Below are positions 22,879 through 30,969 of a stretch of 50,217 nt of DNA, piece after piece (position 1 is the stretch's first letter; every line of letters begins with the position of its first letter). The notes beneath the pieces were generated by a model, which was not told the origin of the DNA, did not search any database, and was given only the letters and a program-made list of their open reading frames with translations. The DNA comes from Spirochaetales bacterium (GTDB lineage Bacteria; Spirochaetota; Spirochaetia; SZUA-6; RPPD01), in the NCBI GenBank assembly GCA_016934415.1, contig JAFGSW010000040.1, positions 1 through 50,217 of the forward strand, read 5' to 3'. The position numbers and the translations under genes are program-made.

Positions 22879-24897
22879 ATGGCAAAAAGACTCTTGATTC
22901 TTCTCGCGCTCAGCATCCTGGCGGTATGTGCCTGTCTGCCGCCGAGCGCCGGCAACGGGGACAACGGCGGCAGCCGGGCGACGAGCACCATCGTCGTGCG
23001 CGCCAAAGGCGTCGGTGGCGGCGAGCAGATCCGGTTGACCATCGGCGGCGCCACCGTCCAGACGTGGACGCTCTCAACCGGCATGGCCAACTACACCGCC
23101 ACCACCGACAACACCGGCGCCGTCCGCGTCGAGTTCATCAACGACGCGAGCGGCCTGGACGTGCAGGTGGACTACATCACCATGAACGGCACCACCCTGC
23201 AGGCCGAAAATCAGGCCACCAACACCGGCTCCTGGAATTCGAGCTCGAACTCATGCGGCGGAGTGAAATCCGAAATGCTGTACTGCAACGGATACATCGA
23301 TTTCGGTAACCTGTCCGGCGGCGGGAGCTCATCCTCAAGCAGCTCGTCAAGTAGTTCTTCCAGCAGCTCATCGAGCAGCTCGTCCTCAAGCTCGTCAAGC
23401 GGTGGCAGCAACACCATCGTCGTCCGGGCCAAGGGCACGGCGGGAACCGAGTCCGTCAACCTGAAGGTCGGCTCGACCACCGTCGGCACCTGGACGCTCT
23501 CCACGTCCATGGCCAACTACACCTACTCGACGAACGCGTCTTCCGGCAACATCACCTTCAATTTTACCAATGACGCGTCCGGCCGCGACGTACAGTGCGA
23601 CTACATCACGGTGAACGGAAGCACCCGCCAGGCCGAGAACCAGTCGACCAACACGGCCGTCTATCAGAACGGCGGCTGCGGCGGCTCCAACAGCGAAATG
23701 ATGCACTGCAACGGCTACATCGATTTCGGAACCATGTCAGGCGGCAGCTCGTCCAGCAGTTCGTCGAGCAGCTCATCCTCGAGTTCTTCCAGCAGCTCAT
23801 CAAGCAGCTCGTCCTCAAGCTCGTCCGGCAGCGGCAGCAACACCATCGTCGTCCGGGCCAAGGGTACGGCGGGCACCGAGTCCGTCAACCTGAAGGTCGG
23901 CTCGACCACCGTCGGCACCTGGACGCTCTCCACGTCCATGGCCAACTACACCTACTCGACCAATGCCAGCTCCGGCAACATCACCTTCAATTTCACGAAT
24001 GACGCGTCGGGCCGCGACGTGCAGTGCGACTACATCACGGTGAACGGAAGCACGCGCCAGGCCGAGAACCAGGCCACCAACACGTCCGTCTATCAGAACG
24101 GCGGCTGCGGCGGCTCCAACAGCGAAATGATGCACTGCAACGGCTACATCGATTTCGGAACCATGTCCGGCGGCAGCTCGTCTTCAAGCTCGTCCAGCAG
24201 TTCGTCGAGCAGTTCTTCTTCAAGCTCGTCGAGCAGCTCCTCTTCCAGCAGCGGCGGTAATGGGACGCAAATCAGCGGGAACCAGGTCCTTATCATAGGG
24301 GAGTCTTTCATCGCCATGTCCCACGATATTACAAAAAACCTCCAACAACTCATGCGGAACGCGGGAATACTTTCTTCCAGCGACAGCATCATCGATAATG
24401 CGGTGAGCGGTACGCAGCTTTCCGGCGGAATTTCTCCGTCGATTCCACAGCAATACGCGAACGGAAATACGCAAAAGAAGGTCCTGTGGGTGATCATGGA
24501 CGGCGGCGGGAATGACTGCCTGAATGGCAGCTGCTCGAATCCCCCGAACTCGAACTGTACCGCCTTGCAGAACGCGGCCACCGCGGCGAAGAATCTCCTC
24601 AGCCAGATGGGAAATGACGGTGTCGTCAAGGTGCTGTATTTCTTCTACCCGGATCCGCAGCAGGATTTGGGCGGGCTCAAGGCGAAACTCGACGTCCTGC
24701 GGCCTCTTATTCAGAACGTGGTGAATTCGAGTGCGAAACCCAAATGCTATTGGCTCGATTTACGACCGACGTTTCAAGGTCATTACGGCGAGTACATCCA
24801 ATCCGACGGCATTCACCCGACGGCCGCCGGCAGTCAGGCGACCGCGAATGCCATCTGGAATCTGATGCAGCAGAACAATTTCTTCAGTACGAATTGA
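22879..24897 (+). CDS. lipoprotein with three CBM60-like modules, polyserine linkers and SGNH esterase
   Basis: A 672-residue exported protein. The signal is MAKRLLILLALSILAVC with a lipobox cysteine (C17 or C19). Three modules of about 110 residues (near 36-145, 178-287 and 320-430) have the pattern TIVVRAKG, TWTLSTSMANYT, FTNDASGRDVQCDYITVNG and CNGYIDFG, which I recognise as xylan-binding CBM60-type (calcium-dependent). They are separated by uninterrupted serine linkers of about 25 residues. From about 465 there is an SGNH hydrolase with block I as GESF instead of GDSL, GGND in block III and SDGIHP in block V. A likely role is deacetylation or de-esterification of arabinoxylan at the cell surface. 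GGGGGAAT precedes the ATG. Confidence 0.88.
   Translation: MAKRLLILLALSILAVCACLPPSAGNGDNGGSRATSTIVVRAKGVGGGEQIRLTIGGATVQTWTLSTGMANYTATTDNTGAVRVEFINDASGLDVQVDYITMNGTTLQAENQATNTGSWNSSSNSCGGVKSEMLYCNGYIDFGNLSGGGSSSSSSSSSSSSSSSSSSSSSSSSSGGSNTIVVRAKGTAGTESVNLKVGSTTVGTWTLSTSMANYTYSTNASSGNITFNFTNDASGRDVQCDYITVNGSTRQAENQSTNTAVYQNGGCGGSNSEMMHCNGYIDFGTMSGGSSSSSSSSSSSSSSSSSSSSSSSSSSSGSGSNTIVVRAKGTAGTESVNLKVGSTTVGTWTLSTSMANYTYSTNASSGNITFNFTNDASGRDVQCDYITVNGSTRQAENQATNTSVYQNGGCGGSNSEMMHCNGYIDFGTMSGGSSSSSSSSSSSSSSSSSSSSSSSSSSGGNGTQISGNQVLIIGESFIAMSHDITKNLQQLMRNAGILSSSDSIIDNAVSGTQLSGGISPSIPQQYANGNTQKKVLWVIMDGGGNDCLNGSCSNPPNSNCTALQNAATAAKNLLSQMGNDGVVKVLYFFYPDPQQDLGGLKAKLDVLRPLIQNVVNSSAKPKCYWLDLRPTFQGHYGEYIQSDGIHPTAAGSQATANAIWNLMQQNNFFSTN
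23322..24255 (+). repeat. tandem duplication inside the CBM60-esterase gene
   Basis: The second and third binding modules (23400-23745 and 23829-24171) are nearly identical at DNA level with a period of about 430 bp, while the first module (22980-23310) is clearly diverged. The serine linkers use mixed AGC and TCN codons, which keeps the DNA from being a simple triplet repeat. Confidence 0.8.
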
Positions 24898-24952
24898 GGC
24901 ACGTACTGTTTCCCTCACCTCCCTATGACTTATAGATACAGCGGCAGTAAAC

Positions 24953-24979
24953 CGCCTCCTTCGGGAGGCGGCTTTTTTT
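24953..24979 (+). terminator. rho-independent terminator of the CBM60-esterase gene
   Basis: CCGCCTCC (24953-24960), loop TCG, GGAGGCGG (24964-24971), then C and seven T residues. Perfect 8-bp GC-rich stem, 56 bases after the stop codon. Confidence 0.9.
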
Positions 24980-24980
24980 G

Positions 24981-25002
24981 GGTGCGCCCGGCAGGGCGCA
25001 CC
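24981..25002. repeat. GC-rich palindrome
   Basis: GGTGCGCCC-GGCA-GGGCGCACC, a perfect 9-bp stem directly after the terminator. It is of the type of dispersed palindromes found in many genomes. Only one copy is in the window. Confidence 0.55.
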
Positions 25003-25312
25003 TGCTTGGAGGTGTCCGCGGCAAGAAAGTCGCGGTAGTCCTCTCCACACCCGACAGGGGGAAGTGGTAGCCGAACGGCGGGAAACGGCTTTTCGGAATA
25101 CCGGCTTTGGTCGACCGGCTTATCCGGCAAGCGCTCTTTCAGACGCTCAGCCCACGATTCGAACCAGAATAATGAAGTCACAGCGGAAAGCCGGCTTGAA
25201 GTTCACGGGAGTTACCATCGGGGAAGGCGCAGCTCTACCAATGAACCGTTCGCCGATTTGAAAGGCGGTTGGGTTCGGCGCTTTTCGCCGCGTACGGTGA
25301 TTCTTCCCCGGA
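25003..25312. other. unexplained region between esterase and DUF1573 genes
   Basis: Both strands have short open frames without recognisable products. On the minus strand the stretch 25250-25145 contains tRNA-like words (TTCATTGGTAGAGC and GGTTCGAATC) that do not fold into a tRNA. I cannot assign a function. Confidence 0.3.
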
Positions 25313-25741
25313 TCAGGAGGAGGCGGCCGGATCGGGCGTGTGCGGGGGGGTATGCACCGTGCCTTCCAGGGTGAGCGTCAGATTCTCATTACCGGGGATG
25401 TTCGTCCCCACGAGGACGGTTTTCGTAATTTTTCCGTCATAGTGCCTGGTATCGAGCGTCACGTCGATTTTGCCCGTCTTGCCCGGCTGCACTTCATTGT
25501 CGTAATCTCCCACGCTCGTGCACCCGCACGCGGGAATCAACCCGCGGATCTCGAGGGGTTCGCTGCCGATGTTCGTGAACTCGAAGGTGTGCCTGACGAG
25601 GACGCCCTCCTGCACCGGGCCGAAATCATACTTTTCGGAATCGAATTTGATCGCTGGCCCTTTCACCCGGGACCCGCATCCAGCGACCAGGCCGATAAAT
25701 AAAAGAAGCAAAAGAAAAAATCGAATTCGAATATTCATCAT
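25313..25741 (-). CDS. DUF1573 lipoprotein
   Basis: A 142-residue exported protein with a good lipoprotein signal (FFLLLLLFIGLVAGC) and one DUF1573 immunoglobulin-like domain: KYDFGPVQEGVLVRHTFEFTN, LIPACGCTSV and VQPGKTGKIDVTLDT. The family is common in Bacteroidota and spirochaetes and is of unknown function, probably an envelope protein. GGGGAG lies six bases before the ATG at 25741, which favours this start over the one at 25759. No operon partner is seen. Confidence 0.88.
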   Translation of the reverse strand: MMNIRIRFFLLLLLFIGLVAGCGSRVKGPAIKFDSEKYDFGPVQEGVLVRHTFEFTNIGSEPLEIRGLIPACGCTSVGDYDNEVQPGKTGKIDVTLDTRHYDGKITKTVLVGTNIPGNENLTLTLEGTVHTPPHTPDPAASS

Positions 25742-25948
25742 CGCCTGCTCCCCATGCAATCATCACGACGTGCCCGTGACACGGATCCGGGTATCGCGAT
25801 GACGGTAACTTTGATACGATTTTTCGTCAAGGTTTCTTTCGTGTTCGTTTTTGCGATAATTTTATCCCGCGTTCAACCGCAGTTCAATCCGTCTTTGAGG
25901 AGCGTGCGGTGCTCCGATGCGCGCGTCCCTGGTTTCCGACCCTCCCGG
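25742..25948. other. intergenic, nothing supported
   Basis: There is a weak inverse CGGAT-like stretch (ATCCCGCGTTCAACCGCAG near 25863-25881). Nothing else is recognised. Confidence 0.3.
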
Positions 25949-26755
25949 CTACCCGTATATCTCCGGCCGGCATTGCTTCAAGAGCGGGAGACGTTCGCGG
26001 GTGCGGGTGAGGACCTCGGCGGAAAGTCCGGCCAGGCGGATCGCCGGGCGCGCTCCCGCCTCGGCGAGCACGGTCCCCCACGGATCGACGATGAGTGAGT
26101 GGCCAAAGGCGCGGTAGGGCGAGCCGCGGGTGAGGGCCGGGGAGGCGGCGGCGACGAAGCATTGGTTTTCCACCGCGCGCGTTCTGAAAAAAAGGTGCCA
26201 GTGGGCCGGGCCGGTGACATTATTGAAGGCGGCCGGCACGAGGAGCACTTCGGTCCCCTGACGCGCCAGCGTCCGCGCCGCCTCGGGGAAGCGGATGTCG
26301 TAACATATAAGCAGCCCGAAAACGGCGAGCGGGGTGCGGACGGAGGAGAGGGACGATCCGGGGGAGAACACATCCGATTCGGTGACGGGCAGGGTGGGGA
26401 GCCTCACGTCGAACAGGTGGGCCTTGGCGTGAGAGAGGAGGACCTCCCCGTCGGGTCCGAGCAGGTAGGCCCGGTTGTACAGCCGGCCGTTCTCAGCCTC
26501 CGGCAGGGAGCCGGTGCACAGGTACAGACGGTGCTTCCGGGCCGCTTCCCGCAATCGTTCGCGGGTGGCGCCGTCCTTTTCCACGGCCTCCTTGAGGCGG
26601 GAGACGTCGTATGGGTAGGTGAAAATTTCCGGCAGGCACACCGCGTCGGCGCCGCGCGCCGCGGCGCGCGCAATCAGGCGCAGGACGTCTTCGACGTTCT
26701 GACGCGTGTCGTACCGCGGACGATTCTGAATGACGGCCAGGGTAAAGGATTCCAT
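25949..26755 (-). CDS. carbon-nitrogen hydrolase (omega-amidase/NIT-type nitrilase superfamily)
   Basis: A 268-residue enzyme with the Glu-Lys-Cys triad of the nitrilase superfamily: E43 in VCLPEIFTYPYD, K111 in SHAKAHLFDV and C151 in LLICYDIRFPE. The AHLFDV and RFPE words point to the NIT2/omega-amidase branch, which hydrolyses alpha-ketoglutaramate or deaminated glutathione and so acts in metabolite repair. I start at MESFTLAVIQ; an in-frame ATG four codons upstream is possible. It is divergent from the metal transporter genes. Confidence 0.9.
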   Translation of the reverse strand: MESFTLAVIQNRPRYDTRQNVEDVLRLIARAAARGADAVCLPEIFTYPYDVSRLKEAVEKDGATRERLREAARKHRLYLCTGSLPEAENGRLYNRAYLLGPDGEVLLSHAKAHLFDVRLPTLPVTESDVFSPGSSLSSVRTPLAVFGLLICYDIRFPEAARTLARQGTEVLLVPAAFNNVTGPAHWHLFFRTRAVENQCFVAAASPALTRGSPYRAFGHSLIVDPWGTVLAEAGARPAIRLAGLSAEVLTRTRERLPLLKQCRPEIYG

Positions 26756-26830
26756 CGATGTAAACATAAGCGCGTTCCCCGTTCCCGGTCAAGACATCCA
26801 GCCGGTCCTCTCCGGATAGAGGTGCCTTCA

Positions 26831-26859
26831 TTGACAACCCCCCGCCTTCGTGCCAGAAT
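26831..26859 (+). promoter_or_regulatory. putative promoter of the UPF0016 gene pair
   Basis: TTGACA (26831-26836), a 17-base spacer, and CAGAAT (26854-26859). The ATG at 26871 follows 11 bases later without a Shine-Dalgarno, so the message would be nearly leaderless. Confidence 0.5.
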
Positions 26860-26870
26860 GGCAATCCCTT

Positions 26871-27599
26871 ATGCTCGTTTTCGATATCGGCGTCATGCTC
26901 ACCACTTTTTTCGTCGTGTTCGCGGCCGAGCTCGGCGACAAGACGCAGCTGGTCGCCTTTTCCATCACCTCCACGTCCCGGCACCCACTCGTCATTTTTT
27001 TCGCCACCTCGCTCGCCCTTTCCTGTTCGAGCGTGCTCGCCGCCCTCATCGGGGGCGCCGCATCCCGCCTCCTCGGGACGTATACGTCCTTTATCGCCGC
27101 GGCCCTGTTTTTCGGATTCGGGTTCTACATCCTCTTCTCTAAGGAGGCTCCGCCGGTCAAGGATTGTTTCCTGAAAACCATCGCCGTGGAGACGGGCCTG
27201 CTCCGGGTCGTTCCCGGCCTGTTCAAGCGCCGGGGCCGGTACGACGAGGGGCTCCTCCGCGTTCTTCGCCAGGATTCGGGCCACGCTCTCGTCTTCCGGC
27301 TCCTGCTCAAGGAGAAGCGTCTTTTCAAGGACGACATCAATGAAGACCAGAGACTCTGCGAGCTCACGGAAAAGCTCAGGCTCGCCCGGGGACTGCGCCG
27401 GCTGCCGTTTCGCCGGGCGCTTGAGGAAATCGTCCGCACGGAGGAGGCGGTGCGGGACGTCTACGGCCACCTGCACGAGCACCTGCGCCTCGAGCACCAC
27501 GCCGCCGACCGCCTCGAGGATCTCCTGGCCGGCCTTGAGGCCGAGGAGAGCGAGCACGTCGCTTTTTTCAAGTCAGTGCGGGACGGGGAGAACGCGTGA
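26871..27599 (+). CDS. half-size UPF0016/GDT1 transporter with C-terminal ferritin-like region
   Basis: A 242-residue protein. Residues 1-92 are one three-helix UPF0016 repeat with the signature AAELGDKTQLVAF (ExGDK[ST] at 20-25), the metal site of Mn2+/Ca2+ exporters such as MneA and TMEM165. Normal members have two such repeats in one chain. Here the second repeat is the next gene. Residues about 95-242 are soluble and helical, ending in TEEAVRDVYGHLHEHL ... LEAEESEHVAFF, an E ... ExxH arrangement like one half of a ferritin/rubrerythrin metal site. The fusion resembles the logic of MbfA (ferritin-like plus VIT1 exporter), with a different transporter. A GTG at 26850 is an alternative start but overlaps the -10 box. 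Confidence 0.8.
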   Translation: MLVFDIGVMLTTFFVVFAAELGDKTQLVAFSITSTSRHPLVIFFATSLALSCSSVLAALIGGAASRLLGTYTSFIAAALFFGFGFYILFSKEAPPVKDCFLKTIAVETGLLRVVPGLFKRRGRYDEGLLRVLRQDSGHALVFRLLLKEKRLFKDDINEDQRLCELTEKLRLARGLRRLPFRRALEEIVRTEEAVRDVYGHLHEHLRLEHHAADRLEDLLAGLEAEESEHVAFFKSVRDGENA

Positions 27600-27889
27600 C
27601 CCGGCTCAAGCTCCTTTTCTCGACGTTCGCCGTCGTCTTTCTCGCCGAGCTCGGGGACAAGACCCAGATCGCGAGCTTCTCCCTCGCCGCGGAAGGCGGA
27701 AACGTGCTTTCGGTGGTCGTCGGCGCATGCCTGGCCCTCACCGCCGCCGCCCTGGTGGCCGTGATCGCGGGCCACCTCATCGCCCGCTTCGTGCCCAGGA
27801 AGGCGCTGAAGATCGTCTCCGGTTTGCTTTTTCTTGCCACGGGCGCGTACCTGCTTGTAAGCCTGATTGTGAAGCTTGCATCCGCGTAA
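27596..27889 (+). CDS. half-size UPF0016/GDT1 transporter
   Basis: A 97-residue membrane protein made of a single UPF0016 repeat: helix one with FLAELGDKTQIASFSLA, then two more hydrophobic helices. The GTG start overlaps the previous stop (GTGA), so the two halves are made together. They probably assemble as a heterodimer reproducing the six-helix fold of two-repeat members. This half lacks the ferritin-like tail. The likely substrate is Mn2+ (or Ca2+), exported. Confidence 0.85.
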   Translation: MTRLKLLFSTFAVVFLAELGDKTQIASFSLAAEGGNVLSVVVGACLALTAAALVAVIAGHLIARFVPRKALKIVSGLLFLATGAYLLVSLIVKLASA

Positions 27890-27897
27890 CTTTTCTT

Positions 27898-28016
27898 CCT
27901 GAAGAATTTATCAGGAAGCCAGGAACGAAAGAATCCAGGAAAAGAGAAGGGGAAAAAAGTAATCGCCATTTGTCGGATCGTTCCCTTTTTTCTGTTCCTG
28001 GTTTCCTGTTCCTCCC
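27898..28016. repeat. inverted CCTGGTTTCCTGG-type repeats
   Basis: Left arm at 27912-27945 (AGGAAGCCAGGAACGAAAGA). Right arm at 27990-28015 (TTCCTGGTTTCCTGTTCC). Related single copies are at 7047 and 18133. The block lies between the UPF0016 pair and the response regulator. Confidence 0.6.
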
Positions 28017-28054
28017 GGTTTTCTCGGAAATCTTCCTCGCGATAAGACCCCCGC

Positions 28055-28083
28055 TTGACAGGGCTTGGGTTTTATCCATTAAT
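28055..28083 (+). promoter_or_regulatory. putative promoter of the response regulator gene
   Basis: TTGACA (28055-28060), a 17-base spacer and ATTAAT (28078-28083). This leaves a leader of about 30 bases containing GAAAGGA seven bases before the GTG. Confidence 0.55.
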
Positions 28084-28119
28084 GAAAACATTGATGACCC
28101 ACGGTCGAAAGGAACTGAC

Positions 28120-28500
28120 GTGAAAAAGATACTGATCGTTGACGATGATTCGGACATCCGGCAGGCGCTCATCGTCGTGCTGGAGGGAAAATACGAGCTC
28201 AAAACCGCTGCGGGCCGCGACGAGGCGGTCGAAATTATGAAGACGTACTCCCCCGAGCTCATTATCCTCGACGTCATGATGGAAACTATGAGCTCGGGAT
28301 TCGACCTGACACGCGAGCTGAAGAAGGACAGCCGATTTGGCGGGACCAAGATCCTCATGCTCACCAGCGTCGATTCCGCCACCAATATCGATTTTAAATC
28401 GTCGGCCGGCGATCCCGACTGGCTGCCGGTGGACGACTACATGTCGAAGCCGATAGAGCCGAAAGTGCTGCTGCAGAAGGTGGCGAACCTCATTACCTGA
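28120..28500 (+). CDS. single-domain response regulator
   Basis: A 126-residue receiver domain without an output domain. Acidic pocket DDDSD at the start of the fold, phospho-acceptor in ELIILDVMMET, the Thr/Ser switch in MLTSVDS and the conserved lysine in YMSKPIEP. The GTG start is chosen because of AAAGGA seven bases upstream. It is convergent with the kinase-flavoprotein gene, 24 bases between stop codons, which makes it the natural candidate partner. A CheY-like output by protein contact is expected. Confidence 0.92.
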   Translation: MKKILIVDDDSDIRQALIVVLEGKYELKTAAGRDEAVEIMKTYSPELIILDVMMETMSSGFDLTRELKKDSRFGGTKILMLTSVDSATNIDFKSSAGDPDWLPVDDYMSKPIEPKVLLQKVANLIT

Positions 28501-28524
28501 GCCGCACCGCGCGCCTTTACGATT

Positions 28525-30951
28525 TCATCCTTTTTTATAGTGAATGTACCCGCCCTCGAGGACCCGCAGGCCGGTGTAACCCTCCGCCGCCAGGTGGCGG
28601 TAGGCTTCGTAGGCGCGGGACGAGGTTTTCGAGCAGAGGACTATCGGCGCGTCTTTTTCGAACGGGAAGGGCGCGTCGCGCAGGGTCTCGAGCGGAAGAT
28701 TGACGCTGCCGGGGATGGTTTGAAAACCGAAATCGGCGATCGGGCTCAGGTCCACCACGGTCGCGCCGCCTGAAACCTCCTGGAACTCGGGCAGCGTGAT
28801 CGTGCGCACCAAGCCGTCGATCTTGTTCTCGAGGACGATGCAGGCGGTCTGCAGCACGTCGATGGGATTGTTGAAGGCGGGGAAATACCCGAGGTCCAGG
28901 GCGAAGACCTCGGGCAGGGTGAGCTTCAGACTCACGGCGCAGGCCAGGATTTCGATGCGGGATACCAGGTCGCCCCGGCCGTACCCTTGCGCGCCGAGGA
29001 GACGCTTGCTCGTCCGGTCGGCGATCACCTTCAGCACCACGTCCGCGGCGCCCTCGGCGTAATGGGCGCGGTCGAGGCCGCTCGCCACCACCGACACCGC
29101 GTCGCACGACTCGCAGCGCGCTTCCTCCATCCCCAGGCCGGTGCGCGCCACGGTCGTGTCGAACACCTTGAACATGGTCGTCCCGACGCCTCCCCCGAAC
29201 TTTACTTCCCGGCCGGCGATGTTGTCCGCGGCGATGCGCCCCATCTTGGTCGAAATCGAGCCCAGGGGAAGAAAGCGGAAGCGCGGCGAGCCGAGGGAAC
29301 TCTGCGCCTCGGCGCAGTCGCCGATGGCGTAGATATCAGAGTCAGAGGTGCGCAGGTGCTCGTCAACCGCGACGCCGCCCGAGGCGCCCAGGGTCAGACC
29401 GGCCTCGCGCGCGAGCTCGGCATTGGGTTTCACCCCGGCGGAGAGGATGATGAGATCGGCGCTGAACTCGCCCCGCTCCGTGACGATGAGCGAGCGCGAA
29501 TCCTCGTGCCGGATCTCCGTGATCGTGACGCCGGTGACCACCTTGATGCCCTTGAGACTCAATATCTCCCTTATCTTCTGAGAGATATCAGGGTCGAAGA
29601 GTTTGAGGATGTACTCATCGCGCTCCAATATCGTCACGCGGGCGCCGGCCGCCATGAGCGATTCGGCCGTCTCCACGCCCACGAGTCCTCCGCCGATGAT
29701 ATAGACCTCGGCGACCGGGCGCTGGGAGAACACCCGTTTGATCCGTTCCGCGTCCTCGATCTTGTACAGCGAATGCACGCCCGGGCCGTCGATGCCGGGA
29801 ATGGGCGGCGCGATCGAACGGGCGCCGGTGGCGAGGACGAGCACGTCGTAGGGAACGGCGGAGGTCACGTTCCCCTCCAGGTCGCGAACGACGACCTCCT
29901 TTCTGCTTCGGTCGATGCGCTCGGCCAGGGTGCGGTTGAGGATCTTGATCTCCTTGATGTGCTCGAAAAAATTGACGTCGCGAAGCGTCCGGTCGGCGGT
30001 GGACATGAGCGCCTTGGGCGAGGCGACCTTGCCGGAAAGATAGGAGGGGATGCCGCACCCGGTGTAGGACAGAAATTCGCTTTTCTCGATGATCGTGATG
30101 TCGCAATTCTCGTCGAGCCGGCGCAGGCGCGCGGCGGCCTTCGGTCCGGCCGTCACTCCGCCGATGATGACGACCTTCTTTTTCGGCCCGGCTTCGACGC
30201 GCTCCAGCCTGAGAAGCGGCAGGCGAACGGTGAAGGTCGTGCCGCGCTCAGGCGCCGAATCGACGGACACGGTCCCCCCGTGGTCCTCGACCAGGCGCTT
30301 CACGATGGACAGTCCCAGGCCCGTGCCGGGTGCGCGGGCCTTCGAAAGGCCCGAGCGGTAGAAAGGGGTGAAGAGGTTGTCGAGATCGTCGGGCGCGATC
30401 CCCGGACCGGAATCGGACACGGTGACGACCGCGGCGCTGCCGTCCGCTTCCGCCGCCAGGCCGACGTGTACCCGCCCGTTCTCGCCCGAATATTTCAGCG
30501 CGTTGTCCATGAGGTTGCCGAAGACGAGCCCCAGCCCCTCGGCGTCGCCGGAGACGATGAGCCTCGCGTCGGGCGGGCTGGAGAGGGAGTAGGATGCGTT
30601 TTTATCCGCGGCCGCGGGCTTGAGGCGCTGGAACGACTTCGAGACGATGCGACAGAGGTCCTCCTCGTGCCTGGCCAGGCCGCCCGAGGAGTATTTTGCG
30701 AGGTTGAGGAGGTCGGTGATGAGGGAGCGGGCTTCCCCGGTTTTGCCGATGGCCCTCCTCACGAGCTCGAGGGTCTTGGGATTGACGTCGCCGGTGAAGC
30801 CGTCGGCGATGACCTTGAGCAGGGATTCGATGGAATTGATGGGCGCTTTCAGCTCGTGGGAGAGGACGGGAAAGAGGCCTTCCCGAAGACCCCCGATGGA
30901 CCGTTCCCCGGACTCCGCCGGTTGTTCGCCGCTCTTCCTCTTCATGCGCAC
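28525..30951 (-). CDS. histidine kinase - CoA-disulfide-reductase-like flavoprotein - rhodanese fusion
   Basis: An 808-residue cytosolic protein with three enzyme modules. Residues ~20-90: HisKA with H32 in VLSHELKAPINS. Residues ~130-246: HATPase with N146/N150 (FGNLMDNALKYS), DSGPGIA and GTGLGLSIVKRL. Residues ~257-700: two-dinucleotide-domain flavoprotein of the CoA-disulfide reductase/persulfide reductase family, with VVIIGGVTAGPKAAARLR, the redox cysteine C299 in SYTGCGIPSYLSG, the NAD(P) motif YIIGGGLVGVETAE, and YAIGDCAE. Residues ~710-805: rhodanese domain with C773 in VLCSKTSSRA. There is no membrane span or other sensor, so the redox module is probably the input. The reductase-rhodanese pairing is known in bacteria; the kinase at the front is the unusual part. 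A GTG at 30957 is a possible start. Confidence 0.92.
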   Translation of the reverse strand: MRMKRKSGEQPAESGERSIGGLREGLFPVLSHELKAPINSIESLLKVIADGFTGDVNPKTLELVRRAIGKTGEARSLITDLLNLAKYSSGGLARHEEDLCRIVSKSFQRLKPAAADKNASYSLSSPPDARLIVSGDAEGLGLVFGNLMDNALKYSGENGRVHVGLAAEADGSAAVVTVSDSGPGIAPDDLDNLFTPFYRSGLSKARAPGTGLGLSIVKRLVEDHGGTVSVDSAPERGTTFTVRLPLLRLERVEAGPKKKVVIIGGVTAGPKAAARLRRLDENCDITIIEKSEFLSYTGCGIPSYLSGKVASPKALMSTADRTLRDVNFFEHIKEIKILNRTLAERIDRSRKEVVVRDLEGNVTSAVPYDVLVLATGARSIAPPIPGIDGPGVHSLYKIEDAERIKRVFSQRPVAEVYIIGGGLVGVETAESLMAAGARVTILERDEYILKLFDPDISQKIREILSLKGIKVVTGVTITEIRHEDSRSLIVTERGEFSADLIILSAGVKPNAELAREAGLTLGASGGVAVDEHLRTSDSDIYAIGDCAEAQSSLGSPRFRFLPLGSISTKMGRIAADNIAGREVKFGGGVGTTMFKVFDTTVARTGLGMEEARCESCDAVSVVASGLDRAHYAEGAADVVLKVIADRTSKRLLGAQGYGRGDLVSRIEILACAVSLKLTLPEVFALDLGYFPAFNNPIDVLQTACIVLENKIDGLVRTITLPEFQEVSGGATVVDLSPIADFGFQTIPGSVNLPLETLRDAPFPFEKDAPIVLCSKTSSRAYEAYRHLAAEGYTGLRVLEGGYIHYKKG

Positions 30952-30969
30952 CGCCGCGACGGCCCGCCG

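Noticed and set aside
25145-25260. A tRNA (Gly or Sec) on the minus strand
   Set aside because: It has D-arm-like and T-loop-like words, but the T stem and acceptor do not pair and the anticodon arm is incomplete. It is at most a relic.
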